Notes: generated by a model not told the origin, from the letters alone. Shown: positions 44,706-52,991, counted from the first letter of the stretch. The stretch is DNA of 64,000 bases from Mycolicibacterium tusciae (GCF_002086795.1 NZ_MVIM01000007.1:248001-312000); one strand, 5' to 3'. Translations and numbers: made by a program.

Positions 44706-46292
44706 ATGGGCGACGAACGGTCTGAACCACCAGATCGCATTTTGAGGCCAGGTGAAACCTGCTGGCGCACCGCCCACTCGGATCGCTTCAGCCGTATCGT
44801 CGACGGTGCCGACTACCTCGCAGATGTGAAGGCGGCAATGCTGCGCGCCGAGCGCCGCATCATGCTGATCGGCTGGGATTTCGACTACCGGACTGCCTTT
44901 GAAGCCGACAAGAAATCGCTGCCCGGCCCCAATCACCTCGGGACTTTCCTGCACTGGCTGGTATGGCGGCGGCCCGACCTGCGGGTCTATCTGCTCAAGT
45001 CGAATCTGCGGTTGCTGCCCGCCTTCGACGGATTCTGGTTCGGTATCGCACCGGTCGGCCTGCTCAATGTCATCACCCCGCCCCGCATGCACTTTGCGGT
45101 CGACGGTGCACACCCGCCCGGAGCGGTCCACCATCAGAAGATCGTGGTCGCCGATGATGCGATCGCATTCTGCGGCGGCATCGACCTCACCCTTGGACGC
45201 TGGGATACGCGGATGCACCTGGGCGACGACCCGCGCAGGAAAGGAGCGGGGCAACCCTACGGACCGCGACACGAAGTCGCGACAGTCTGTGACGGTGACG
45301 CGGCGCGCGCTCTCGCCGAGCAGGCGCGCGACCGTTGGCACGCCGCCACCGGCGAGCTCCTCGAGCCGATCGCGACGCGGCGCAAAATCTGGCCGCCCGC
45401 TGTCGTGGGGCTGTTGCGTGACGTCGACGTCGGCATTGCGCGAACGCTGCCCGCGTTAGCGGAACGTGCGGAGGTCAGAGAGGTCGAGGCACTCAACCTG
45501 GCCGCTGTCGCTGCTGCCAAGGACGTCATCTATCTGGAGAACCAGTATCTGGCCGCGCGCACATTGGCCCAGGCGCTCGCCGCGCAATTGGCGGAGCCCG
45601 ACGGGCCGGAGATCATCATCGTCCTGCCGCGAAGCTCTGAGAGCAGGCTGGAGCAGCAGTCGATGGACAGCGCGAGGCAGCGCCTCCTTCGGCTGCTGTG
45701 GGACGCGGACACTCACGGTCGCCTCGGTGTGTACTGGCCGGTGGCCGCCGGCGGAGTTCCGGTCTACATCCACTCCAAGGTGATGGTGATCGATGACCGG
45801 CTGCTGCGGATCGGATCGTCGAATCTCAACAACCGGTCGTTGGGCTTCGACAGCGAATGTGACGTGGCTCTGGAAGCGGTGCCCGGTGCCAGCGGCCACA
45901 AGGTGATCGCCAGTGAGATCACTTACGCGAGAGACGATCTGCTGGCAGAACATCTCGGGGTCTCCGTCGAAGATCTCCGTGCCGAAATCGCCAGTAGCGG
46001 CTCACTTCTCGCCGCTGTGGATTCGTTGCGCACCGTTGGCCGGTCGCTACGCAAGTTCACCCCCACCATGACGTCCGCCGACGCCGGTCCCTTCGGCGAG
46101 AACGATCTCATGGACCCCCCAAGCGTGCCAGAGTCGATAGCTCAAGGCGTCTTCAGCTTGGTCACCGGAGCGGCGCTGTGGCCGCTGACCAGGCTGGCGC
46201 CGCAGGCCGTCTCGACCGTCCGCTCGCTTTCCGACGCCGCAACGGCGCTGCGTAGCGTTGCGGAGTCCTTGCGCGACGACCCCGACGCCTGA
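44706..46292 (+). CDS. Phospholipase D / cardiolipin-synthase-like protein
   Basis: 528 residues. Two HKD motifs: HHQKIVVADD around residue 142 followed by CGGIDLTLGRW, and HSKVMVIDD around 355 followed by RIGSSNLNNRS. Both carry the His-Lys-Asp set, so the enzyme is likely active in hydrolysis or transfer of phosphodiesters in lipids. The C-terminal ~100 residues form an extra region (DPPSVPESIAQGVFSLVTGA), hydrophobic in part and perhaps membrane-touching. Starts 34 bases after the TIGR03085 gene. Confidence 0.9.
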   Translation: MGDERSEPPDRILRPGETCWRTAHSDRFSRIVDGADYLADVKAAMLRAERRIMLIGWDFDYRTAFEADKKSLPGPNHLGTFLHWLVWRRPDLRVYLLKSNLRLLPAFDGFWFGIAPVGLLNVITPPRMHFAVDGAHPPGAVHHQKIVVADDAIAFCGGIDLTLGRWDTRMHLGDDPRRKGAGQPYGPRHEVATVCDGDAARALAEQARDRWHAATGELLEPIATRRKIWPPAVVGLLRDVDVGIARTLPALAERAEVREVEALNLAAVAAAKDVIYLENQYLAARTLAQALAAQLAEPDGPEIIIVLPRSSESRLEQQSMDSARQRLLRLLWDADTHGRLGVYWPVAAGGVPVYIHSKVMVIDDRLLRIGSSNLNNRSLGFDSECDVALEAVPGASGHKVIASEITYARDDLLAEHLGVSVEDLRAEIASSGSLLAAVDSLRTVGRSLRKFTPTMTSADAGPFGENDLMDPPSVPESIAQGVFSLVTGAALWPLTRLAPQAVSTVRSLSDAATALRSVAESLRDDPDA

Positions 46293-46368
46293 TCGCCAGC
46301 GGGATGCGGAATAGCGGCCGCGTCCCCTCCGTTGCGCGGACAAGAGTCTCAAACACGCGGAGGTTGAC

Positions 46369-47043
46369 ATGCAGATCGGAATCATCGGGGCAGGCCATAT
46401 TGGCGGCACGTTGGTGCGACGGTTTCGGGAACTCGGTTTCGACGTGACCGTGGCGAATTCACGCTCTCCGGAAACCCTCGCCGACCTCGAGAAGGAGACC
46501 GGCGCGACGGCAGTGTGGGCCAAGGACGCGGCGGCCGACGCCGACCTCGTCGTCATCAGCATTCCGCAGAAGAACGTTCCCGACCTTGCCGACGGAATCG
46601 TTGACGCGCGCAAACCAGGTGCCCCGGTGATCGAAACCAACAATTACTACCCCCGGGAGCGCGACGGCGAGATTGCGGCGATCGAAGATGGGCAGCTCGA
46701 AAGCGCCTGGGTTGCAGAGCAAATCGGCGCACCGGTGTACAAGGTGTTCAATGGGATCTGGTGGAAGCACCTGCTCGAGAGCGGCCGTGCGAGCGGCTCA
46801 CCTGACCGAATCGCACTGCCCATCGCGGGCGAGGACGGCCCCGGCCGCGAGTTGATTCACGGCATCGTCGATCGCCTGGGCTTCGAGCCTGTCAACGCCG
46901 GCCCGATATCGGAGTCGTGGCGTCAGCAACCGGGAACACCGGTGTACGGCAAAGACTTCAATGCTGACGACACCCGCAAGGCACTCGCCGAGGCGACCCG
47001 GGAACGTACGCATGAGTGGAGCGCACGCACTGGCGTCAACTGA
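46369..47043 (+). CDS. NADPH-dependent F420 reductase-like protein
   Basis: 224 residues. N-terminal NADP-binding GIIGAGHIGGTLVRRFRELG (residues 3-22), then TVANSRSPETLADL and VVISIPQKNVPDLAD. The architecture matches F420H2:NADP oxidoreductase-domain proteins (Fno/NpdG-like). Whether it binds F420 or is a generic NADP-dependent reductase is uncertain. The start has GGAGG upstream. Confidence 0.8.
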   Translation: MQIGIIGAGHIGGTLVRRFRELGFDVTVANSRSPETLADLEKETGATAVWAKDAAADADLVVISIPQKNVPDLADGIVDARKPGAPVIETNNYYPRERDGEIAAIEDGQLESAWVAEQIGAPVYKVFNGIWWKHLLESGRASGSPDRIALPIAGEDGPGRELIHGIVDRLGFEPVNAGPISESWRQQPGTPVYGKDFNADDTRKALAEATRERTHEWSARTGVN

Positions 47044-47064
47044 CCGGGCCGGCGATCTCACGGG

Positions 47065-47388
47065 TCACCGGTGCCGACGTACCGGCCCGGCCCGTAGTGG
47101 CGGTGTCGAGTCGCGCGTTGGGACCGCACCGGAATCATGATGTCTGACAGTGATGTTGACTGGGCCGGGCGAAGATTGTTGCGACGCGGCAGGCTGCGCG
47201 TGGGTCCGTAGCTTCGAGTAGGCGGCCAGCAACTGCTGCAAACGGGTGTCGGCTCCCTGTGCCGACATGGGGTCGCGCGTGTCGGGGTGAGTCGCGAGCA
47301 CTCGGGCACGAAACGCGCGGACGATTTCGGCCTGCGTGGCGCCGGGCGACACCCCCAGCACGGCGTACGGATCTTCACTGCTGTTCAC
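47065..47388 (-). CDS. J-domain (DnaJ-like) protein
   Basis: 107 residues: a short J-domain (DPYAVLGVSPGATQAEIVRA) with the HPD tripeptide at 34-36, then a low-complexity basic and proline-containing tail, with no G/F or zinc region. It could stimulate an Hsp70 ATPase or act as a local adaptor. Start GTG at 47388 is chosen because AGGAG lies seven bases upstream; an ATG at 47406 has no such site. A perfect GC hairpin is 30 bases upstream. Confidence 0.72.
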   Translation of the reverse strand: MNSSEDPYAVLGVSPGATQAEIVRAFRARVLATHPDTRDPMSAQGADTRLQQLLAAYSKLRTHAQPAASQQSSPGPVNITVRHHDSGAVPTRDSTPPLRAGPVRRHR

Positions 47389-47418
47389 CGCGTGCTCCTG
47401 CGTCATCAAGCGCCTGAA

Positions 47419-47445
47419 GCGGGGCCGGGTCACCCCCGGCCCCGC
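47419..47445. terminator. Perfect 11-bp GC hairpin between hsp20 operon and J-domain gene
   Basis: GCGGGGCCGGG, loop TCACC, then CCCGGCCCCGC: fully paired, all-GC stem. No T-run on either side. On the minus strand it ends the hsp20 side transcript and precedes the J-domain start by about 30 bases, so it may terminate or attenuate. Confidence 0.6.
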
Positions 47446-47602
47446 CGCTCAGAATCGGGCGTTTGTTGTCGTAGCCGCCGCGCATTCTCAACGCCATGTC
47501 GATGGCGGGTCGCTACCACCGGTGTCTGTCGGTCGGCGCGATTCGACGTTCATGAGACGTGGGCGGCATGGCTGAACTTGTTCGGTCGACTTCGAAAAAG
47601 CA

Positions 47603-47938
47603 TCACCTCCCTGTTGTCCTGACACCTCGAGAAATCACCGTCGCACCAGGGCGCGGAGGCGACCTCTGGGTGGGCCACACGTCTGTGTGCCATCGGTGTA
47701 TCGGTGTCCCTTCGCGCTCGCCGGCCGCGGGACCGACACCCGGACGTGGGTCGGTAACCGCCGCCACCGCGGTGCGTAGGGAAACTCGCCGGAGCGCGAG
47801 CCTCTCCCGGGTGGTCGCGTGGCTCGGGCCCGCGATCTGCTCCTCGAGAATGCGTATCCACTCAGCCTCGACGACCGCTTCGGCTTCCGCGAGTGGCTCG
47901 ACTGTCCATGCAATGCTCGTTGCCACGTCGTTCACCAC
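47603..47938 (-). CDS. Hypothetical protein downstream of hsp20
   Basis: 111 residues starting with GTG six bases after the Hsp20 stop. The N-terminal half is helical and acidic (EPLAEAEAVVEAEWIRILEE); the C-terminal half is Arg/Pro-rich and low in predicted order. No Shine-Dalgarno is visible, so coupling to hsp20 termination would be needed. It may be a real accessory protein of the small heat-shock locus, or spurious in its C-terminal part. No family recognised. Confidence 0.45.
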   Translation of the reverse strand: MVNDVATSIAWTVEPLAEAEAVVEAEWIRILEEQIAGPSHATTRERLALRRVSLRTAVAAVTDPRPGVGPAAGEREGTPIHRWHTDVWPTQRSPPRPGATVISRGVRTTGR

Positions 47939-47944
47939 CCGGTG

Positions 47945-48364
47945 TCACGCGTTGACGGGCTTCTTCTCGTCGCGGGTGGAGATCTGGATCCTGCGCGGCT
48001 TGGCCCTCTCCGCCACCGGGATGGTCAGCCGGAGAACACCGCCGCTGTAATCGGCCTTGATCCGTTCGGTGTCGAGCGTTTCGCCGAGAAACAGCTGCCT
48101 GCTGAACACCCCTCGCGGGCGTTCGGCCGCCACCATTTCGCGCTCGCTGTCGACAGCGGGGCGCTTGGCGTGCACGGTGAGCACGTTGCGTTCGACGTCC
48201 AGATCAAGCGAATCCGGGTCGACACCGGGAAGGTCCAGTTCAACGATGAACGCGTCACCCTCGCGCCATGCGTCCATCGGCATCACCGCCGGGCGGGCGG
48301 CGGTGCCCAGCACCTGCTGAGCGAGGCGATCGACGTCGCGGAATGGATCGGTGCGCATCAACAT
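47945..48364 (-). CDS. Small heat-shock protein Hsp20, 18-kDa-antigen type
   Basis: 139 residues. Opens [20 protein letters not shown] and has the alpha-crystallin core from [20 protein letters not shown] to [14 protein letters not shown]. This matches the M. leprae/M. avium 18-kDa antigen (Hsp18). ATP-independent holdase that binds unfolding proteins. The ATG at 48364 follows GAGGAGGG. Divergent from a MerR gene across a strong inverted repeat. Confidence 0.93.
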   Translation of the reverse strand: MLMRTDPFRDVDRLAQQVLGTAARPAVMPMDAWREGDAFIVELDLPGVDPDSLDLDVERNVLTVHAKRPAVDSEREMVAAERPRGVFSRQLFLGETLDTERIKADYSGGVLRLTIPVAERAKPRRIQISTRDEKKPVNA

Positions 48365-48386
48365 GTCTGCCCTCCTCGGCCGCTAG

Positions 48387-48439
48387 ATCTGTGGCTTACG
48401 CCATAGATTTCTTATAACACTGGATGCAGCGGTGTGCAA
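48387..48439 (-). promoter_or_regulatory. hsp20 promoter and MerR-type operator
   Basis: Minus-strand -35 TTGCAC (48434-48439) and -10 TATAAG (48411-48416) are separated by 17 bases. Just downstream is an inverted repeat ATCTGTGGC-N4-GCCATAGAT at 48387-48408, with 8 of 9 positions paired. A regulator bound there would block transcription, and it lies between hsp20 and the MerR gene. Confidence 0.6.
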
Positions 48440-48472
48440 GGATGTCTGAGGAGATTTCTGGACGGAGTATTG

Positions 48473-48817
48473 ATGCGTGAGGATTCGGCGGCCCGATCGG
48501 CGCGCGGCGTGTACGGCATCTCGGTGGCCGCGGAATTGACCGGAATCGACCCGCAGACGCTGCGACTCTACGAGCGCCGCGGACTGCTCACGCCCTCACG
48601 CACCGACGGCGGGACGCGACGGTACAGCGACGACGATGTGGTCCGACTGGAGCGCATCAGTCTGCTCGTCGAGGAGGGTGTCAACCTCGCCGGCGTTGCC
48701 CAGATTCTGGATCTGGAGCACCGAAATTCGGTGCTGGAAAACGACAACGGGCATCTTCGGTCGGAGAACACCAGGCTGCGCGAACAGACCCGGCACACTC
48801 GCGACCGGCACGGATGA
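48473..48817 (+). CDS. MerR-family regulator (HspR-like) of hsp20
   Basis: 114 residues. Winged-helix N-terminus YGISVAAELTGIDPQTLRLY followed by ERRGLLTPSRTDGGTRRYS, close to HspR, then a leucine-rich coiled coil HRNSVLENDNGHLRSENTRL. HspR represses heat-shock genes in actinobacteria at inverted repeats. Because it is divergent from hsp20, it probably controls that gene and itself. ATG 48473 follows GGAG. Lacks a long ligand-binding domain. Confidence 0.85.
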   Translation: MREDSAARSARGVYGISVAAELTGIDPQTLRLYERRGLLTPSRTDGGTRRYSDDDVVRLERISLLVEEGVNLAGVAQILDLEHRNSVLENDNGHLRSENTRLREQTRHTRDRHG

Positions 48818-48823
48818 CGGGAG

Positions 48824-49144
48824 CTACCTGCAACCCCTGGTGTCGAGGAGCGAGCACGGGCCGACGGGACCGCGGTTGTCCGGCGGTGGATTCGGTCCGT
48901 CCCAGATCATCGGGCCCACGTTGCCCTGGCCCCAGTTGACGATGTAGAAGGTGTGGCAGATGTTCCAGTCCCAGTTTGGCGGACCGGGAGAATTGAACGG
49001 ACCACCCGGTCCTCCACCTGGGTCATCGCCGGGGCACCACGTGCGTGGTTCTGACGGCGGGGCCGCCAGGGCGGGAGCCGCGCTCAGCCCGAAGGCCGCG
49101 AGCGCTGCGAAAGTTGTTGTCAGAACAGCACTTACTCGATTCAT
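48824..49144 (-). CDS. Small secreted protein coupled to a membrane protein
   Basis: 106 residues: signal peptide MNRVSAVLTTTFAALAAFGL with cleavage near ALAAPP, then a Gly/Pro/Asp/Trp-rich mature part (GDDPGGGPGGPFNSPGP; WDWNICHTFYIVNWGQGN) with four cysteines that may form disulfides. Start ATG 49144 overlaps the stop of the upstream membrane-protein gene (ATGA). Unknown function. Confidence 0.7.
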   Translation of the reverse strand: MNRVSAVLTTTFAALAAFGLSAAPALAAPPSEPRTWCPGDDPGGGPGGPFNSPGPPNWDWNICHTFYIVNWGQGNVGPMIWDGPNPPPDNRGPVGPCSLLDTRGCR

Positions 49145-50292
49145 TGTGAACTCCTGTCGCCGCGGTGTTGCAGATGTGATGCCAAGCCGAATGTCTCGAC
49201 AAGGGTCAGCCAATCGGTTCCCGAGACCTCGTAGTCGGCGCGCGCGGCGACGGTGGGCACGTCACCGGGCCAGGCGAACCGGAAGTCCAAACCCATTGCC
49301 GTATCACGGCATCCAACTGTCAGCGGTTCCATACCGGCAATGGTGATGCGCATACCCGGGGACGTCGACCAGTAGTCGGTCGCCGTATCGCTCATCGCAT
49401 TACCGAGGGTGGGGAACCAATGACGTGCCTGCATGGGGCGGAACACCACTGGCTGTGCGCTCACCTGCCGGGGCGAGACCGAGGCGATGACCGCTTCGGT
49501 GGTCGGGTCGATCACTCGGATCGAGCTGGCGCCTATGTCGATGGCAAGGCGGGCTGTGCTGAGGGAACGGGTGAACTGCCACTGCTTACGGATCGAGAAC
49601 GAGCTGATCTCCTGAAGTTTCAGCGAGTTCGTGAACAGCAGGCAGCGGGTCGGTTCGTCAGCGCTTGGCCGTCGGACATCCAGTCCGCTGCGGCTGCTGA
49701 CGATGGCGAGCAGCTCGTCGAAGTCCGCGGCCGGCAACCAGGCGTCGACGTCGATCGGCAAGCCATAGCCTGCGTCGGGCGCGTCGAGCCGAGTGCCGGC
49801 AGCGACACGACGGTCACGTCCGCCGAGAACGAATCGCTTTGCACCGCAGTGCAAATGCAGCGCCATGCCCATCGTGTGGCCACCGGTCACACCCCAGGTC
49901 CCCAGTTGCGCATCGGTGAAGGGATAGACGTCGCCAGGCCGGGTGGTGACCGTCAGGGCGTCACTCGTGGCGGATACCACGATCTTCTTGTTTCGAGACC
50001 AGCGGGTCCAGCCGTAGACACCGCCGAAGAGGAGAACAAGCAGGCCCAGCTGCAGTCCGTGCGTTGACGCTCGTTGGGCCCACTCGGACCCACCCTTGGT
50101 GAGCGACTGCATGCCCAAGAACAGGGCCCAGAGCGCTCCTGTGAAGGCGAAGACCCCGACGATCGTGAACAGATATGCCTTGGCGGGGTTGCTCTGCCAG
50201 GTGGGGGTGGTGAAGGAGGCGACCTTGGACCCCCAAAAGGGCGGCTGCGCGACGAACTGCCGCGCCGCGCCCGAATTGTTGTTGGAGTTCAT
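49141..50292 (-). CDS. Membrane protein of unknown function
   Basis: 383 residues. Two transmembrane helices near the N-terminus (YLFTIVGVFAFTGALWALFLG and HGLQLGLLVLLFGGVYGW), then about 280 residues that are probably cytosolic or periplasmic, with beta-rich pieces (KKIVVSATSDALTVTTRPGD; LAIDIGASSIRVID). No catalytic motif found. Translated together with the small secreted protein. Confidence 0.7.
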   Translation of the reverse strand: MNSNNNSGAARQFVAQPPFWGSKVASFTTPTWQSNPAKAYLFTIVGVFAFTGALWALFLGMQSLTKGGSEWAQRASTHGLQLGLLVLLFGGVYGWTRWSRNKKIVVSATSDALTVTTRPGDVYPFTDAQLGTWGVTGGHTMGMALHLHCGAKRFVLGGRDRRVAAGTRLDAPDAGYGLPIDVDAWLPAADFDELLAIVSSRSGLDVRRPSADEPTRCLLFTNSLKLQEISSFSIRKQWQFTRSLSTARLAIDIGASSIRVIDPTTEAVIASVSPRQVSAQPVVFRPMQARHWFPTLGNAMSDTATDYWSTSPGMRITIAGMEPLTVGCRDTAMGLDFRFAWPGDVPTVAARADYEVSGTDWLTLVETFGLASHLQHRGDRSSQ

Positions 50293-50399
50293 GTCGTGCC
50301 TCCCCTACCGCGTTTCTGTCCTGTCGCGAGTAGAGCAGCGCCACCTGGCTACCGATCCCAAGAAGTCGGCGCCGTCGATGCGGCGATGTCCATGCGCGT

Positions 50400-50540
50400 T
50401 CATGCCGGCGCCACGCCGTGTCCGCGAGGAAGGTGCTCGGGATGTCGGCTGCCGACCCGCCACGCTCGGTCGTAGCGCGCGTCGAGCACGTCGACCAGTT
50501 CGCGGCCGACGTTGCCCGTCGACCCGGTCACCAGCAGCAT
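50400..50540 (-). pseudogene. NmrA/SDR-type NAD(P)-binding protein, 5' fragment
   Basis: 46 codons reading MLLVTGSTGNVGRELVDVLD, the Rossmann fold start of NmrA/atypical-SDR proteins, then SRHPEHLPRGHGVAPA and a stop. A complete family member is several times longer, and nothing on the same strand continues it. Remnant of a decayed gene. Confidence 0.7.
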
Positions 50541-50554
50541 GCCAGGCCGAGCCG

Positions 50555-51400
50555 TCAGACCGTCCACACCGTTGTCTCCGCAACCGACCGTCGCGAAGGA
50601 ACGGGACACTCGACGGCGTTCGCCGGTGTGGGGCCGAGCCGGATGAGCGTCTGGGGATGGGCTCCGGCGTCGAACAGTTCGCACGCGAGCGCCAACCGTT
50701 CACGCATGTCACGGATGGGTTCGGTCAAAGCGCACGAGGCCAGCCCCAGCACCGTGGCTGACAGCAGAAGATGGCTGAGCGCCTCGCCCGCGCGCAACCG
50801 CATCGTGTCGTCGTCGGTCTCGGTGGCAAGGACCAGCAGGGTACCGTCGGCGGCACCGGGGCGTGGGCCGTCGTCGACGTCGCCTCCGTATCGCAGGCGA
50901 ATTGCGCCCTCCGGCAACCGCATCCAGTGCAGTTTGGGCACCACGCTCATCTGCACGCCGTATCGGGCGGCCCGGATGAGCAGCAGCTCCAGTGTTGACG
51001 GCGGTAGGGGGGACGCCGCGTAATCGCGGCGGTCCGACCTGCGGCGCGGGATCGCGGTCGCGAGTTCGACGACACCGTCGGTCGGGGCGCGGTCGATCAG
51101 CTCGAACGAGGCCACATGCCCGTCGTCGGGAAACCGGCGGATGCGCGCCTGCCATCCCGCTGCGGCCAAGCTCACCGCACAATGATTCAGAATCGAGCCA
51201 CACCCCAGCAGGACGTCGCGCCGGTCGGCCTCGGTGTCGGCACCCGCACGGTCCCAATCGGCGTCCAGGTGTAATCCTGAGCCGTCGACCTCCCAACGCC
51301 AGGGCTGCGAGTTGCGCGCCGACGGCGCCCACGCGGCGAGTTCGAGTACTCGTTGCAGCGTGGCGGTGTCGGGAAAATCGCTTGGCAACCCCGTCTCCAT
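50555..51400 (-). CDS. Acg-family nitroreductase-like FMN protein, possibly shortened
   Basis: 281 residues. Acg/nitroreductase features: AAWAPSARNSQPWRWEVDG (FMN contact), LLGCGSILNHCAVSLAAAGW, AIPRRRSDRRDYAAS and AGEALSHLLLSATVLGLASC. M. tuberculosis Acg is longer (about 330). The usual middle stretch between the RRRSDRRDY and the LLVLAT parts is short here, which suggests an internal deletion. Sits between two gene remnants. ATG at 51400. Confidence 0.75.
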   Translation of the reverse strand: METGLPSDFPDTATLQRVLELAAWAPSARNSQPWRWEVDGSGLHLDADWDRAGADTEADRRDVLLGCGSILNHCAVSLAAAGWQARIRRFPDDGHVASFELIDRAPTDGVVELATAIPRRRSDRRDYAASPLPPSTLELLLIRAARYGVQMSVVPKLHWMRLPEGAIRLRYGGDVDDGPRPGAADGTLLVLATETDDDTMRLRAGEALSHLLLSATVLGLASCALTEPIRDMRERLALACELFDAGAHPQTLIRLGPTPANAVECPVPSRRSVAETTVWTV

Positions 51401-51533
51401 CGTGACGTCCGGTGCGGGCCTGTATGGTCTCACACTCGGCGAGGCTTCAGCGGCGTTTGTGTCCCTGGTGTCACCCACGATGGGCCGTCGCGCAACCACG
51501 TTCGGGGCGAGGCGTGACGGGAACGCTTGCCTT

Positions 51534-51698
51534 TCAGCGGAATTCGATCGGCAGCGTTTCGAGCCCGCGCAGCACCAGTCCGCCCCGCCACGCCAGCGTT
51601 GCGGGTTACCGCCACGCACCCAGGAAGTAATGGGCACCCTTGCCAAAAGACAAGTGCCGGTTGGGTTCTCGGGACAGGTCTAGGGTTTCGGCGTTCAC
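51534..51698 (-). pseudogene. Cytochrome P450 3'-end remnant
   Basis: On the minus strand the DNA reads ETLDLSREPNRHLSFGKGAH then YFLGAWR and a stop. In another frame it continues LAWRGGLVLRGLETLPIEFR and a stop at 51534. These are the heme-loop region and the C-terminal strand of a bacterial P450. The heme-ligand Cys is Phe here and the stretch between the two parts (L-helix) is largely deleted. Decayed gene. Confidence 0.8.
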
Positions 51699-51759
51699 GA
51701 AGTGTGTACGCGGTATTCCTGAGGGGCTCGGCGCGGCGTGCCGTCTGCCGATTCGCCGG

Positions 51760-52872
51760 TTAGCGGCGTGGCGTCGTGGTGATGTGCACGTGGTCGTAGT
51801 GCCCGTAGCCCGATCCCGCCGGCCCGGACGGCGTGTAATACGTGCCGCGCCAGATCACATCCTGGAGCCCGAACCGGCCGGCATTGGCCATCGCGAACGC
51901 CATGATCTCGTCCCCGAGCGCGATGCCCTCAGGGCTTTCGGCGTTGGGAATCATGATGTCGATCGCCAGGCCGCTCGGATGCCACGGCTTCGAGTCCGGC
52001 CGGACACCGCCGATCTCGGCGATCTGGGGGAATCGCTGGCTGACGGCGCGGGCAGCCAAGACGGTGTTCGGCTGCAGCCCGGCCTCAAACGCGACGCCGA
52101 CCGGCAGTGCCTCCGGGATGATGTCCGCGGGAAGAGCCGCGGCGGGAGGAGGTACCGGGGCGGCGGCGGGAGGTGGAGCCATCACGTTGAGCATGGGGTC
52201 TGCCGGCGGGGGCACTGCCTGCGGCGGCGGCGCGTTGTCGATCACCGCCTGCTGGGCGGGTGTCAGCGCCGCGTACTGTGCCTCGGCGGCCGCGATCCGA
52301 CGCTGCAGGTCAGTCGAGTTCGTCTGTAGTTCGGCGCGCACGGCCGCGGACTGCTCGGCCGCGGCACGGGCCTCGGCGGCCGATGCCTCAGAGGCCTTGG
52401 CGGCGGCGGCGGCTTTCTCACGCGCTGCTTGGAAAGCCTTCAATTGGGCAGCCGTCTCAGCGGCGATCCCGCGCTGCAGCGACAGCTGGTCGATCAGCTG
52501 TTGCGGAGATTCCGCGGTCAGCAACGCCGACATTTGACCGGTGCGTCCACTCATATACGTCATGGCAGCGATGTTGTCGGCGGCCGCTTGACGGGTGGCG
52601 AGCTGGGAGTTCGCGGCGTCGAAGGCCGCCAGATCGGCGCGATGGCGCTCTTCGGCTGCCTTCTGAACAGCCAACTTGTCCTCGAGATCGCGCTGAGCGG
52701 ACGTGACGCCTTCGCGACTTTGCACCGCCTCGCGCGACAGCTCATTCAGCTTGTCCAGCGCGTCAGATTCCGGGTCCGCCTGCACGTCGCCCGCTATCGA
52801 CATGGCAAGCACCAAAACCGCAGCCGCGAAACCGCCGATCGCTCGCCGAAAAGAGTGGCGCACCCGGCTCAT
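51760..52872 (-). CDS. Secreted coiled-coil protein with a LAS-type peptidase-like C-terminal domain
   Basis: About 370 residues. Signal peptide (FAAAVLVLAMSIAGDVQADP), then a long Ala/Glu/Gln coiled coil (~35-200), a Pro/Ala linker, and a C-terminal domain with HPSGLAIDIMIPN and HYDHVHITTT. These His/Asp pairs match metallopeptidases of the LAS/M15 or ARB_07466-like type. The N-terminus resembles RipA/RipC, which carry NlpC/P60 instead. Predicted peptidoglycan-associated hydrolase. Start ATG 52872; GTG 52884 is possible. Confidence 0.8.
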   Translation of the reverse strand: MSRVRHSFRRAIGGFAAAVLVLAMSIAGDVQADPESDALDKLNELSREAVQSREGVTSAQRDLEDKLAVQKAAEERHRADLAAFDAANSQLATRQAAADNIAAMTYMSGRTGQMSALLTAESPQQLIDQLSLQRGIAAETAAQLKAFQAAREKAAAAAKASEASAAEARAAAEQSAAVRAELQTNSTDLQRRIAAAEAQYAALTPAQQAVIDNAPPPQAVPPPADPMLNVMAPPPAAAPVPPPAAALPADIIPEALPVGVAFEAGLQPNTVLAARAVSQRFPQIAEIGGVRPDSKPWHPSGLAIDIMIPNAESPEGIALGDEIMAFAMANAGRFGLQDVIWRGTYYTPSGPAGSGYGHYDHVHITTTPRR

Positions 52873-52991
52873 TCGGACAGTCACGATCCTTCGTTGCAAG
52901 CCCCCCAGCTACACACGTCTCGGACAGGGTATGAACTGGCGCCCACGATGTCCACTCATCCGTCAAGTTGATCGCCGTCGCCGCGTTGCGC

